A DNA stretch of 64,000 bases. Origin: Phycisphaerae bacterium. Its GTDB lineage: Bacteria > Planctomycetota > Phycisphaerae > Phycisphaerales > UBA1924. Positions 1-8,773 of the stretch are shown here, one piece after another. The stretch is taken from NCBI GenBank assembly GCA_016794925.1, contig JAEUIW010000005.1, positions 62,001-126,000 of the forward strand. Direction: 5' to 3'. Position 1 is the stretch's first letter. Every line of letters begins with the position of its first letter. The notes under the pieces are model-generated. The model had not been told where the DNA came from and ran no database searches. It saw only the letters and a program-made list of their open reading frames with translations. Position numbers and translations under genes: made by a program.

Positions 1-822
1 AATCTGCTCTGCACCGGCGCGGGGCGTGAAAAATCACTTGTGTGCGGGTACCACGGCCGCAGGTTCGAACTGGACGGATTCTGCCGCCATATGCCGGAGT
101 TCGAGCAGGTTACGGGATTCCCCGGGCCAAAGGATCATCTGTCGCGGATTCCCTTCGCGTCGTGGTCGCGTTTTCTGTTCGCGTCACCGGCGCCCGCGGC
201 TGCATTCGAGCGTGTTGCCGCGGACATGGTCGCGCGGGTTGGTTGGTTGCCGCTGGATCGCTTCGTGCCCGACGCCGCGATGGCACGTGATTATCTCGTG
301 CGCGCGAATTGGGCTCTGTATTGCGACAATTATCTCGAGGGTTTTCACATCCCGTTCGTTCACGCGTCGCTCAACAAGGCGCTGGACTACGGATCGTACC
401 GTACTGAGTTGTTCGAGTGGTCGAGCTTGCAGTTGGGGATCGCCGCGCATGGGGAAGACGCGTTCGACCTCCCGAAGTCGTCATCAGACTACGGCCTGAA
501 CGTTGCCGCGTACTACTTCTGGCTGTTCCCGAACACCATGTTCAATTTCTATCCTTGGGGCCTGTCGATCAACGTGGTCCGCCCACTCGGGCCGTCGCTG
601 ACCAAGGTGTCATTCATCCCCTATCTGCTGGACGCTTCGAAGCTGGAGCGAGGCGCCGGCGCGGGCCTGGATCGCGTTGAGCGTGAGGACGAATCGGTCG
701 TCGAGGCGGTGCAGCGCGGTCTGCGTTCTCGCCACTATGAACGGGGGCGGTATTCCCCGACGCGGGAGCAGGGGGTCCATCACTTCCATCGCCTGCTGGC
801 GCGGGCACTCGGAACCCCATGA
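1..822 (+). CDS. Rieske-type aromatic ring-hydroxylating oxygenase, large subunit (5' partial)
   Basis: The reading frame is open from base 1, so the N-terminus lies outside the window; 273 residues remain. CGYH at residues 15-18 is the second half of a Rieske [2Fe-2S] motif (CxH..CxxH); the first half is missing upstream. The mononuclear iron site is visible as E113-x2-H116-x4-H121 inside DNYLEGFHIPFVH, and the C-terminal EDESVVEAVQRGL matches the usual family tail. Family members use electrons from a reductase to oxygenate or demethylate aromatic or quaternary-ammonium substrates; the substrate cannot be read here. The stop overlaps the permease start as ATGA, so the two are probably co-translated. 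Family certain, substrate unknown. Confidence 0.88.
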   Translation, partial: NLLCTGAGREKSLVCGYHGRRFELDGFCRHMPEFEQVTGFPGPKDHLSRIPFASWSRFLFASPAPAAAFERVAADMVARVGWLPLDRFVPDAAMARDYLVRANWALYCDNYLEGFHIPFVHASLNKALDYGSYRTELFEWSSLQLGIAAHGEDAFDLPKSSSDYGLNVAAYYFWLFPNTMFNFYPWGLSINVVRPLGPSLTKVSFIPYLLDASKLERGAGAGLDRVEREDESVVEAVQRGLRSRHYERGRYSPTREQGVHHFHRLLARALGTP

Positions 823-2174
823 CCAAGGCAGTGTTCAGCGCCGACGAATTACCCAGGCGCATCGGGTTCTGGTCCGCATCGGCGGTGATGGTCGGCATCA
901 TCATCGGCTCGGGCATCTTCCGAACACCGGGTGAGATCGCCAAGCACCTTGGGCAGCCCTGGTTGATACTGGGGCTGTGGCTGCTTGGCGGGCTGATTTC
1001 ACTCGCCGGCGCGCTCACGTACGCGGAACTGGCGGTGCGATTCCCGCGATCCGGCGGCGTGTACGTGTTTCTGCGTGAGGGGTACGGCCCGTGTGTCGCG
1101 TTCGTGTTCGGCTGGACGTACATGCTGATCACCAAGCCCTTCGCCGCCGCGGGGATCGCCGTGATCTTCGGTGAGAACCTGATTGTGGCCAGTGGCGTGG
1201 CGCTCGACGAGGGATCGCGTCGCGTGGTGACGAACCTGGTGACGAGCCTGATCCTGACCGTGCTTACGGTCGTGAACACGATCGGTGTAGGACCGGGGAC
1301 CGGGCTCGCCAAGGCGCTGACCGCGCTCAAGCTCGCCGCCCTGATCGCGATCATCAGTGTTCCGTTCGCCGCTGGCGCGGTTTCGACCGCGAACTTCCGC
1401 AGCGAGCCCGTGAGTGAGCCGCTCTGGAAAGCTCTGGTTGCCGTCATGAGCATGATCCTGTGGACGTACGACGGTTGGAGCGACGTCGGGAGTCTGGCCG
1501 GTGAGGTGACCGAGCCGCAGCGCCGGTTGCCATCGATCTACAGCGTGGGCACGATCGCGGTCACGGTTCTCTACGCGGGCGTGAATGTGGCCTACTTTGC
1601 GGTGCTGCCGCTGGGAGACATGCGCGGGGTACCCTCCGTCGCCGCGCTCGTGCTAGAGCGAGCGGTCGGACCCGCCGGGGCGATCGCCATCACGTGGATC
1701 GTCATTGTTTCCACGCTCGGATCGACGCACGGGTCAATACTCACGGGGGCACGCATCACGTTCGCGCAGGCACGCGACGGACTCCTCTTCCGGGTGCTCG
1801 GACGCGTGAGCTCCCGGTTTCAGACACCCGCCGTCGCGCTTTGGGCGCAACTCGTCCTGTCCATTCTGGCGTTGTGGTTCGGGGGCGATTTCGGACAGCT
1901 CGCGGAAACATTCACATTCACCATGTGGATTTTCTACGGCCTCGCCGCATTCACGATATTCAGGTTCCGCGTGCCCGGGGCGGTCGACCCCGGCGCATAC
2001 CGGTGCCCGGGCTATCCGGTTGTTCCGCTCGCGTTCATCGGCACGTCCGTGCTGATGACGATACTCAGCATCGCCGACGATCCGTGGCGAACCGGTCTGT
2101 GGCTGGGCGTGCTTGCAGCCGGCGTGCCGGTGTATTGCGGGTGGCACTGGTGGGCGCGGCGAGACGAATCGTGA
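819..2174 (+). CDS. APC-superfamily amino acid permease
   Basis: A 451-residue integral membrane protein with about a dozen hydrophobic segments. The N-terminal helix carries the APC signature GIIIGSGIF (residues about 26-34), whose unwound glycines bind the amino-acid backbone in AdiC/LAT-type carriers. Length and layout fit the APA/LAT family of amino-acid uniporters and exchangers of the cytoplasmic membrane. The start codon overlaps the stop of the Rieske oxygenase gene as ATGA, implying translational coupling and perhaps uptake of a compound related to the oxygenase substrate (inference). No accessory subunit gene is next to it. Substrate specificity cannot be assigned from sequence alone. 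Confidence 0.9.
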   Translation: MTKAVFSADELPRRIGFWSASAVMVGIIIGSGIFRTPGEIAKHLGQPWLILGLWLLGGLISLAGALTYAELAVRFPRSGGVYVFLREGYGPCVAFVFGWTYMLITKPFAAAGIAVIFGENLIVASGVALDEGSRRVVTNLVTSLILTVLTVVNTIGVGPGTGLAKALTALKLAALIAIISVPFAAGAVSTANFRSEPVSEPLWKALVAVMSMILWTYDGWSDVGSLAGEVTEPQRRLPSIYSVGTIAVTVLYAGVNVAYFAVLPLGDMRGVPSVAALVLERAVGPAGAIAITWIVIVSTLGSTHGSILTGARITFAQARDGLLFRVLGRVSSRFQTPAVALWAQLVLSILALWFGGDFGQLAETFTFTMWIFYGLAAFTIFRFRVPGAVDPGAYRCPGYPVVPLAFIGTSVLMTILSIADDPWRTGLWLGVLAAGVPVYCGWHWWARRDES

Positions 2175-2231
2175 CCGTCGAATTTCCCGAGCCGCGTTGA
2201 AGAAATTGGCTGGTAGGAACTGCCGCGAATC

Positions 2232-2241
2232 GATAGACTGA
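2232..2241 (+). promoter_or_regulatory. Candidate -10 element (GATAGACTGA)
   Basis: GATAGACTGA lies 20 bases before the GTG start of the PSD1 cytochrome gene. The core TAGACT (2234-2239) fits the TANNNT pattern of a -10 hexamer. The same decamer occurs before mutL and before the VWA gene at 61658. No convincing -35 box is seen 16-18 bases upstream. Confidence 0.4.
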
Positions 2242-2260
2242 CCGGAGCGGAGGTGTTCGC

Positions 2261-5200
2261 GTGGGCATGCTTCGGCTCAGTGTATTCATCGCCGTGATGA
2301 CAAGCGCCGTCTGGGTTGCCGCCGCACATGGCGCCGCGCCCGTGGCCCCGGGTCTGCCGCTGGATGAGCGGGTGTGGCGCTTCGCCGGCAAGATGCACCC
2401 GCTTTCGGTGCATTTCCCCATCGCGCTGCTGTTGGTCGGAGCGATGTGTGAGTTTGTCCGCCGCAGGAAAGGGAGTTTTCGACCGGGAGCCGCTGCGCGA
2501 GTGTGCGTGATTCTGGGAGGGCTCAGCGCTGCGGTCGTGGCGGCCATGGGGTGGTCAAACGCGGAGGTCGCGGGTCACACAGGATCGCGTGCGAGCATCT
2601 TGGAATGGCATCGTTGGCTGGGGATCGGGGTGGCGTGCTTGGGCGTGCTCGCGGCGTCACTGACGGTCTTGGCCGATCGCGTCGATCGGCGACCGACGTT
2701 GACGCTGTTTCGGCTCGCGGTTGTTTCCAGCGCGTTGGCAGTGGGCGCGGCGGGCCACTTTGGCGGGAGCCTGACCTACGGACCCGATTACGTCTCCGAA
2801 GCTCTTTCGGACCTGGGCGTGTTTCGGCGTGCGGTCATTTCGGCGGCCGTGCAGGAGACGGCCGATGGGCCCGCCGTGGACTTCACACTTGAGGTCGCTC
2901 CAATCCTGGGGAAGCGTTGTCAGTCGTGTCACGCGGGCGAAAAACCTGAATCGGGATTGCGCGTGGACTCGAGGGAAGCGTTGCTGCGGGGCGGGACATC
3001 AGGAAAGCCCGCGGTGGTGCCGGGGGATCCGAACACAAGCCGATTGATCCGGCTGGTCTCGGGACACGAGCCTTCAAAGCTCATGCCGCCAAAGGGAATC
3101 CCCTTGACTGATGCGGAGGTTGCGACACTCCGGCGTTGGATCGCCCAAGGCGCAACGTGGTCCGACAGACCGGATCTGCACTGGCATTGGGCCTACCGCC
3201 CTCCCGTTCGCCCGAATCCGCCACCCGTGCACGACACGAATTGGCCTCGCAATCCCATTGATCATTTCGTCTTGGCGCGGTTGGACTCGGAGGAGTTGTC
3301 ACCTGCGCCCGAGGCGGATCGAGCGACTCTCATCCGGCGCGTAAGCCTCGATCTGATCGGGCTTCCGCCAACACCAGAGGAAGTCGGTGCGTTCGAAGCG
3401 GACGAGTCGCCCGTAGCCTATGAGCGTGTGGTTGATCGACTCCTGGCGTCGCCTCGGTACGGGGAGCGATGGGCTCGTCCGTGGCTGGACCTTGCTCGCT
3501 ACGCGGACACGCACGGATACGAGAAGGACGCACGCCGGGTGATGTGGCCATATCGCGATTGGGTCATCCAAGCCTTGAACCGGGACATGCCGTTTGATCG
3601 GTTCACAATCGAGCAGATTGCCGGGGACATGCTGCCCGCGCCGACGCTGGAGCAGGTTGTGGCCACCGGCTTTCATCGGAACACGCAGATCAACGAAGAA
3701 GGAGGTACGGATCCCGAAGAGTTTCGACTCGAGGCCGTGCTGGACAGGGTGAACACGACGGCGTCAGTCTGGCTCGGCTCGACGATCGGTTGCGCCCAAT
3801 GCCACGATCACAAGTTTGACCCGTTCTCTCAGAAGGACTATTACCGACTAGTCGCGTTTTTCAACCAAGATGCTCCGGACGCGCTGCCCATCAATGACAC
3901 GGCGACCGAAACACGCGCCGGGGGGCCGATGGTCGATGTCCCCGCCATGGGGAGGTATGACGAGTTGGAGCGTGCTCAACTCGCGTTGCGCGAGGCCCGC
4001 GAGGCGTTCCGGCGCGGCGTGGATGATCTGTCCGAGCGACGGCATTCTTGGGAAGCGGAACCGAACCCGCTCGCGGCGACCTGGGATGTTCTCGTGCCGT
4101 CGAGCATGATCGGCACCGGAGGCGTCGCGCTCGCGGCGCAACCCGACGGTTCAATTCTCGCGGGGGGAGGAAACCCGGACCGCAGCTCGTACACGTTGAC
4201 ATATTCATGCGAAAGCGAATCGGTACTCGGGGCGCTTCGGATCGAGGTGCTGCCCGAACCGAGCAGTCCGTCCAAGGGGCTCGGGCGCACCGAGCACGGC
4301 AACTTCGTGCTTAGCGAGGTGCGTGCCGAAGTCGTCGGTCCCGGCGACGGCTCGCGGGTGATCCGGCTCGAGTCTGCGTCGGCGGATCATTGGCACGCGA
4401 GCATGGATGCAGGTGACGATTGGTCTCCGGCCTTGGTAATCGATGGTCGGGAAGACGGGCGGGGCTGGACGGTGCATCCCGATTATCAAAGGCCCCACGA
4501 GATCGTCGTTCGTCTGACCGAGGCGGAGCGGATCGAGGCCGGACAGTCTATTCGAGTCACGCTGGTGCAAAATTGGGGCTCGAAACACACCGTGGCGCGG
4601 TTCAGGGTGGGCTTCAGCCCAGATTCAAAGGTGCCGCTGCCCGTTCCCACGCACGTACGCGCGGCGCTGAATACTCCGTCGGATCAACGCACGGCGGAAC
4701 AGACGCAGCTCATCGTTGGTTTCCATGCATCGGTCGCATTGGAGATGGCGGAATTGCGGCGGAGAGTAGCCGAAACCGAAAGGCGGGTTTCGGACCTGGT
4801 TTCGGCGCGAGCGATGGTGATGGGGAAGCACGGCTCGACCCGAAAAACTCATGTGTTCAACCGAGGCAGTTTCATGAGCCCCGGCGCGGAGGTGTCGCCG
4901 GGAGTCCCGCTCGTGCTGGCAAGCGCGTCGTGCGAGGCCCAATCGGAGGATCGGGTCGGCCTGGCGAAGTGGCTTGTGGACCCTGGGAATCCGCTTCCCG
5001 CGCGGGTCCAGACGAACCGGCTTTGGGCGACGATCTTCGGGCGCGGACTCGTCGAGACGGAGGAGGACTTCGGTACGCAGGGCGACCCGCCGTCGCACCC
5101 CGAGCTGCTCGACTGGCTCGCAACGGAATTCGTGCGACTTGGGTGGAGTCAGAAAGAGCTCGTGCGCACGATCGTGACGAGCGCGACGTATCGACAGAGT

Positions 5201-5887
5201 TCGGTGGTGAGCACCGATCACTTGCAGCGTGATCCGCACAATCGCCTCCTCGCCCGCGGGCCGCGTTTTCGGTTGGACGCGGAGATGATCCGCGACCAGG
5301 CGCTCGCGGCCGCTGGGCTTCTGTCAGGAAAAATAGGCGGCCCGAGCGTGTTTCCTCCGCAACCGGAGGGAACATGGACGATGATCTACAACAATGACCG
5401 TTGGATCACGAGCGAAGGCGAGGATCGTCATCGCCGCGGTTTGTACACGTTCTGGCGACGGACCGCGCCGTACCCAACATTTGTCGGATTCGACGCTCCG
5501 AGCCGGGAGATTTCGTGTGTCCGCCGGCCGCGTACGAATACGCCGCTCCAGGCGCTCGCGACGCTGAACGATCCCGCCTTCGTCGAGTCGGCATCGGCTC
5601 TCGCGCGGCGAATGATGAGCGAGGGGGGCGGCGAGCCGGCAGGCCGGGTCGAGAGAGGGTTCCGTTTGTGTCTCGCACGGAGGCCAACCGATGCTGAACG
5701 TGAGTTGCTGGTCGGGCTCTTTGTCCGTCGCCGGGCGGAGTTTGAACTCGATCGCGCGGCCGCGAAAATGCTAACCGCGGCGAATAGCGTGCCGTCCGCT
5801 GCCGAAGGAACGGAGGCCGAGACGGCGGCGTGGACGGTCGTCGCGAACGTGATGCTGAATCTTGATGAAACACTGACGAGGAACTGA
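2261..5887 (+). CDS. PSD1-type planctomycete cytochrome c / DUF1549-DUF1553 protein with N-terminal DUF2231-like membrane domain
   Basis: 1,208 residues. After a signal-like segment comes a multi-helix DUF2231-like region (about 35-175; [11 protein letters not shown] near 46-56), then a cytochrome c domain with haem motif CQSCH (220-224) and a likely Met ligand in KLMPP (M275). DUF1549 begins near 330 ([12 protein letters not shown]) and contains a further [11 protein letters not shown] motif. A central beta-rich part follows, then C-terminal DUF1553 ([16 protein letters not shown]). Such proteins are a planctomycete hallmark, nearly always paired with DUF1501 proteins as here. Their role is unproven; links to polysaccharide breakdown at the cell surface have been suggested. 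GTG at 2261 is chosen because GGAGCGGAGG lies just upstream; ATG 2267 is an alternative. Confidence 0.9.
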   Translation: MGMLRLSVFIAVMTSAVWVAAAHGAAPVAPGLPLDERVWRFAGKMHPLSVHFPIALLLVGAMCEFVRRRKGSFRPGAAARVCVILGGLSAAVVAAMGWSNAEVAGHTGSRASILEWHRWLGIGVACLGVLAASLTVLADRVDRRPTLTLFRLAVVSSALAVGAAGHFGGSLTYGPDYVSEALSDLGVFRRAVISAAVQETADGPAVDFTLEVAPILGKRCQSCHAGEKPESGLRVDSREALLRGGTSGKPAVVPGDPNTSRLIRLVSGHEPSKLMPPKGIPLTDAEVATLRRWIAQGATWSDRPDLHWHWAYRPPVRPNPPPVHDTNWPRNPIDHFVLARLDSEELSPAPEADRATLIRRVSLDLIGLPPTPEEVGAFEADESPVAYERVVDRLLASPRYGERWARPWLDLARYADTHGYEKDARRVMWPYRDWVIQALNRDMPFDRFTIEQIAGDMLPAPTLEQVVATGFHRNTQINEEGGTDPEEFRLEAVLDRVNTTASVWLGSTIGCAQCHDHKFDPFSQKDYYRLVAFFNQDAPDALPINDTATETRAGGPMVDVPAMGRYDELERAQLALREAREAFRRGVDDLSERRHSWEAEPNPLAATWDVLVPSSMIGTGGVALAAQPDGSILAGGGNPDRSSYTLTYSCESESVLGALRIEVLPEPSSPSKGLGRTEHGNFVLSEVRAEVVGPGDGSRVIRLESASADHWHASMDAGDDWSPALVIDGREDGRGWTVHPDYQRPHEIVVRLTEAERIEAGQSIRVTLVQNWGSKHTVARFRVGFSPDSKVPLPVPTHVRAALNTPSDQRTAEQTQLIVGFHASVALEMAELRRRVAETERRVSDLVSARAMVMGKHGSTRKTHVFNRGSFMSPGAEVSPGVPLVLASASCEAQSEDRVGLAKWLVDPGNPLPARVQTNRLWATIFGRGLVETEEDFGTQGDPPSHPELLDWLATEFVRLGWSQKELVRTIVTSATYRQSSVVSTDHLQRDPHNRLLARGPRFRLDAEMIRDQALAAAGLLSGKIGGPSVFPPQPEGTWTMIYNNDRWITSEGEDRHRRGLYTFWRRTAPYPTFVGFDAPSREISCVRRPRTNTPLQALATLNDPAFVESASALARRMMSEGGGEPAGRVERGFRLCLARRPTDAERELLVGLFVRRRAEFELDRAAAKMLTAANSVPSAAEGTEAETAAWTVVANVMLNLDETLTRN

Positions 5888-5939
5888 AGCGAGACCGGCC
5901 CGATGTCGGTCGTCTGATCGGATGGACTGGAGATCGAGC

Positions 5940-7403
5940 ATGGAACCCCAACCGCGAGGCCTTGTTGAGCGGACGCGACGACAGTTCTTTCAGGACTGCG
6001 TCGCGGGGTTGGGATCCATGGGACTTGTGGGCCTCCTCTCGCCCGAGCTCTTTGCGGGGGCGTCGAGCGGTTTCACACCCGGCCCGGCTCGCCCGCTCAC
6101 CTCCCGCGGCGTTCACATCCCGGCCAAGGCGAAACGGATCATCTATCTGTTCATGAACGGCGCGCCATCGCAGCTGGATCTTTTCGATCCCAAGCCCAAG
6201 CTCATTGAGTACGACCGGCAACCGATTCCCGATGAGATCACGCGGGGTGAGCGATTCGCGTTCATCCGCGGCACGCCGAAGCTCCTCGCTTCGCCGTACA
6301 GCTTCGCGCGATACGGCAAGTGCGGGCATGAAATCAGCGAGTTGCTGCCGCACACCGCATCAATCGCGGACGATCTGCTGATTGTGCGCTCGATGAAGAC
6401 GGAAGCGTTCAACCACGCGCCGGCGGAGCTCTTTATCAACACCGGCTTGGCCCGCGTGGGCCGGCCGAGCATGGGCTCTTGGTTGTCGTACGGCCTGGGT
6501 TCCGAGAACGCGGACTTGCCCGGGTTCGTTGTGCTGCTCTCCGGCGGAGGGCAGCCGAGCGGTGGATGCTCGTGCTGGTCCAGCGGTTTCTTGCCGACCA
6601 TTCACCAGGGCGTGCAGTTCCGGTCTGCCGGCGATGCGGTCTTGTTCACGAGCAACCCCGGCGGGATCTCTCGCGCGGCTCGTCGGGATTCGCTCGATAC
6701 CATCGCCACACTCAACCAGGAGCGACTGGGAACAGTGGGTGACCCCGAGATCGCTACCCGGATCGCGGCCTTTGAGATGGCCTATCGCATGCAGTCCAGC
6801 GTGCCCGAGCTTCTCGATCTCAAAGGAGAAAATCCGGCGACGCTCACGGCGTACGGAGTCGAGCCGGGCAAGCCGTCGTTCGCGGCCAACTGCCTGCTGG
6901 CCCGCCGATTGAGTGAGCGCGGGGTGCGATTTGTCCAGCTGTACCACCGCGGCTGGGACTCCCATGGCACCAGCCCTGATGATGACATCGTCACCAGCCT
7001 ACGGAAACGCTGCCAGGAGACCGATCAAGCTTGCGCCGCTCTGGTCACGGATCTGAAGTTGCGGGGTCTGCTCGATGACACGCTGGTCATCTGGGGCGGC
7101 GAGTTCGGGCGCACGCCCATGAACGAGGCCCGGAACGCCTCGACGTATCTCGGAAGGGACCATCATCCGCATGCATTTACCATGTGGTTTGCGGGAGGCG
7201 GCACTCGCGCGGGCTCGACCGTGGGGCAAACCGACGAACTGGGCTACCACGTGGCGGCGGATCCGGTCACGGTCAACGACCTCCACGCCACGCTGCTGCA
7301 CCTGATGGGCATCGATCACAAGAAACTGACGTATCGCTATCAAGGGCGAGACTTCCGCCTCACGGACGTGGCCGGCGAGGTGATTCACAAGATGCTGGCA
7401 TGA
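5940..7403 (+). CDS. DUF1501 family protein with Tat-type signal
   Basis: 487 residues from ATG 5940, chosen because GGAG (5929-5932) sits 7 bases upstream; an in-frame ATG at 5922 has no such site. The N-terminus reads RTRRQFFQD followed by a hydrophobic stretch, a twin-arginine export signal. The body has the features of DUF1501 proteins of the alkaline-phosphatase/sulfatase-like fold: [14 protein letters not shown] near the start, YHRGWDSHG in the middle and WGGEFGRTP with [10 protein letters not shown] toward the end, which resemble metal-binding motifs. It follows the PSD1 gene by 52 bases and is surely in the same unit. Probably exported folded to the periplasm; enzymatic activity unknown. 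Confidence 0.9.
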   Translation: MEPQPRGLVERTRRQFFQDCVAGLGSMGLVGLLSPELFAGASSGFTPGPARPLTSRGVHIPAKAKRIIYLFMNGAPSQLDLFDPKPKLIEYDRQPIPDEITRGERFAFIRGTPKLLASPYSFARYGKCGHEISELLPHTASIADDLLIVRSMKTEAFNHAPAELFINTGLARVGRPSMGSWLSYGLGSENADLPGFVVLLSGGGQPSGGCSCWSSGFLPTIHQGVQFRSAGDAVLFTSNPGGISRAARRDSLDTIATLNQERLGTVGDPEIATRIAAFEMAYRMQSSVPELLDLKGENPATLTAYGVEPGKPSFAANCLLARRLSERGVRFVQLYHRGWDSHGTSPDDDIVTSLRKRCQETDQACAALVTDLKLRGLLDDTLVIWGGEFGRTPMNEARNASTYLGRDHHPHAFTMWFAGGGTRAGSTVGQTDELGYHVAADPVTVNDLHATLLHLMGIDHKKLTYRYQGRDFRLTDVAGEVIHKMLA

Positions 7404-7472
7404 TTCGAGCGCGAGCCTGGAGTAACCGGATCGCGTCAGCGTGGGGGAACACCTGCGCACCGTCTCGTTGAG

Positions 7473-7490
7473 CGGCCTATTCAATGGCCG
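7473..7490. terminator. Candidate convergent hairpin without T-tract
   Basis: CGGCC (7473-7477) and GGCCG (7486-7490) form a perfect 5-bp stem with an 8-base loop that covers the stop codon of the leftward lipoprotein gene. It lies where the DUF1501 gene and the secretion operon converge. No U-run follows on either strand, so intrinsic termination is uncertain. Confidence 0.3.
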
Positions 7491-8770
7491 GACGAATCGG
7501 TTTCCGGATCTGCGGCGCGCATCGCGACCACTTGCAGTCGCATCTCGCCTTTGCGTCCGGGCCCAATGAGAATGACTGGCCGAGCCGAGTCGGTGGTCAG
7601 CCTCGGGACGTAGGGATCCGCGAGAACTCGCGCTCCCGGAATCTGGGCGGGGTTGAGCCCCTCGCGGATAAAGACGAGCCCATCTGTCGTGGATGTCAGG
7701 TATCCAGGATTGCCCACGAACGGCGAACGAACCGCGGCCGCAGATCCGCGCCCGAGCGATCGAAACTCGTCGGCGCGGCGGTCGTACACCGCCATCCCCC
7801 CGAGTCGTGGGTGGAAAAGGACGACACCCGATTCCGCTGTTGATCCCGTCTCCGCACGAATGATCGGCGGCGCGGCGGCGGCGCACTGATACGCAGTGAA
7901 TTGATCGGCCGCACCGCCAATCGGGCGGCGTGCCAGGAGCGGACCCCACCTCGGCGAACTTGGTGCCTGGCGATCCAGCCCCAAGGTCCATAATTCCAAT
8001 TGTCCGCTCCAGCCCGCGAGCGCGTACACGACACCCGGGTCACCGGTGGTAACGCCGATGAGCGCGGTGGACGAGGATTCCCTGCATGGAACCTCCTGTC
8101 CAGACGGGGTCCGCAACATCAAAGTCCACTCTGCGCCAGCTTGAGTTCGGCGCGACCAAATCAGCATGCCGTCAGAGGTCAGCGTAGCCATCGCGTTCAC
8201 ATCGCTGCCGCGCACGAGCCAAGCGGGTTGGCCGCTGACCCAATCCAGCCGACCAATCCACCGCGAACCATCGTCGTTGATGCGCTCGATCAGAAAACCG
8301 GAGGTATCGGCAGCACGCCCAAGAATAACACCAGGCGGCGGCGTGAGCGGCCATTCGATCGGTTCCAGACCACGTTCTGAGATTTGATAAGCACGGACCC
8401 GCGTCAAGGTTGGGGGGCGGGCATCGGGTGTGCCCACCAAGGTAGGCCAAGACGGCGGTTCACCATCCTGAACCGCGAGGAACCGTCCATCCGGAGACAC
8501 GAGTGGGAGTACCAGTCCGTCGTAAGGGACCATGCCAAGTGGCGCAACGGCAACACGAACAAGCGACACGAACGGTTTGTCAGTGGCGGGGCTCGCCAGG
8601 GGGCCCGTTGAGAGAGCCTCTCGCGTGGAAGCGCCCGCGGATCGCTCGCCAGGGAGGGCAGGATTCGCGGCGCTGATGGGGCGCGCCGGCCCGTCGGGAA
8701 CACAACCGCCCAACCCAACGGTCGCCGTCAGCATGCACATCACGCCCGGCCTGGTGCAGAATCGGTTCAC
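7481..8770 (-). CDS. Predicted lipoprotein, last gene of the secretion operon
   Basis: 429 residues. The N-terminus has a basic start, a hydrophobic run and a lipobox LGGC with the lipidated cysteine at residue 23, so it should be anchored in a membrane after processing by signal peptidase II. The remainder contains repeated beta-strand-like stretches (SPDGRFLAV, TSDGMLIWSRR, GVVYALAGWSGQLELW) reminiscent of a beta-propeller, though I do not recognise a named family. It starts three bases after the gspD stop and is therefore co-transcribed with the secretin. A pilotin or secretin-associated role is possible from position, but pilotins are usually much smaller; a substrate or surface accessory is equally plausible. 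Confidence 0.75.
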   Translation of the reverse strand: MNRFCTRPGVMCMLTATVGLGGCVPDGPARPISAANPALPGERSAGASTREALSTGPLASPATDKPFVSLVRVAVAPLGMVPYDGLVLPLVSPDGRFLAVQDGEPPSWPTLVGTPDARPPTLTRVRAYQISERGLEPIEWPLTPPPGVILGRAADTSGFLIERINDDGSRWIGRLDWVSGQPAWLVRGSDVNAMATLTSDGMLIWSRRTQAGAEWTLMLRTPSGQEVPCRESSSTALIGVTTGDPGVVYALAGWSGQLELWTLGLDRQAPSSPRWGPLLARRPIGGAADQFTAYQCAAAAPPIIRAETGSTAESGVVLFHPRLGGMAVYDRRADEFRSLGRGSAAAVRSPFVGNPGYLTSTTDGLVFIREGLNPAQIPGARVLADPYVPRLTTDSARPVILIGPGRKGEMRLQVVAMRAADPETDSSGH

Positions 8771-8773
8771 GGC

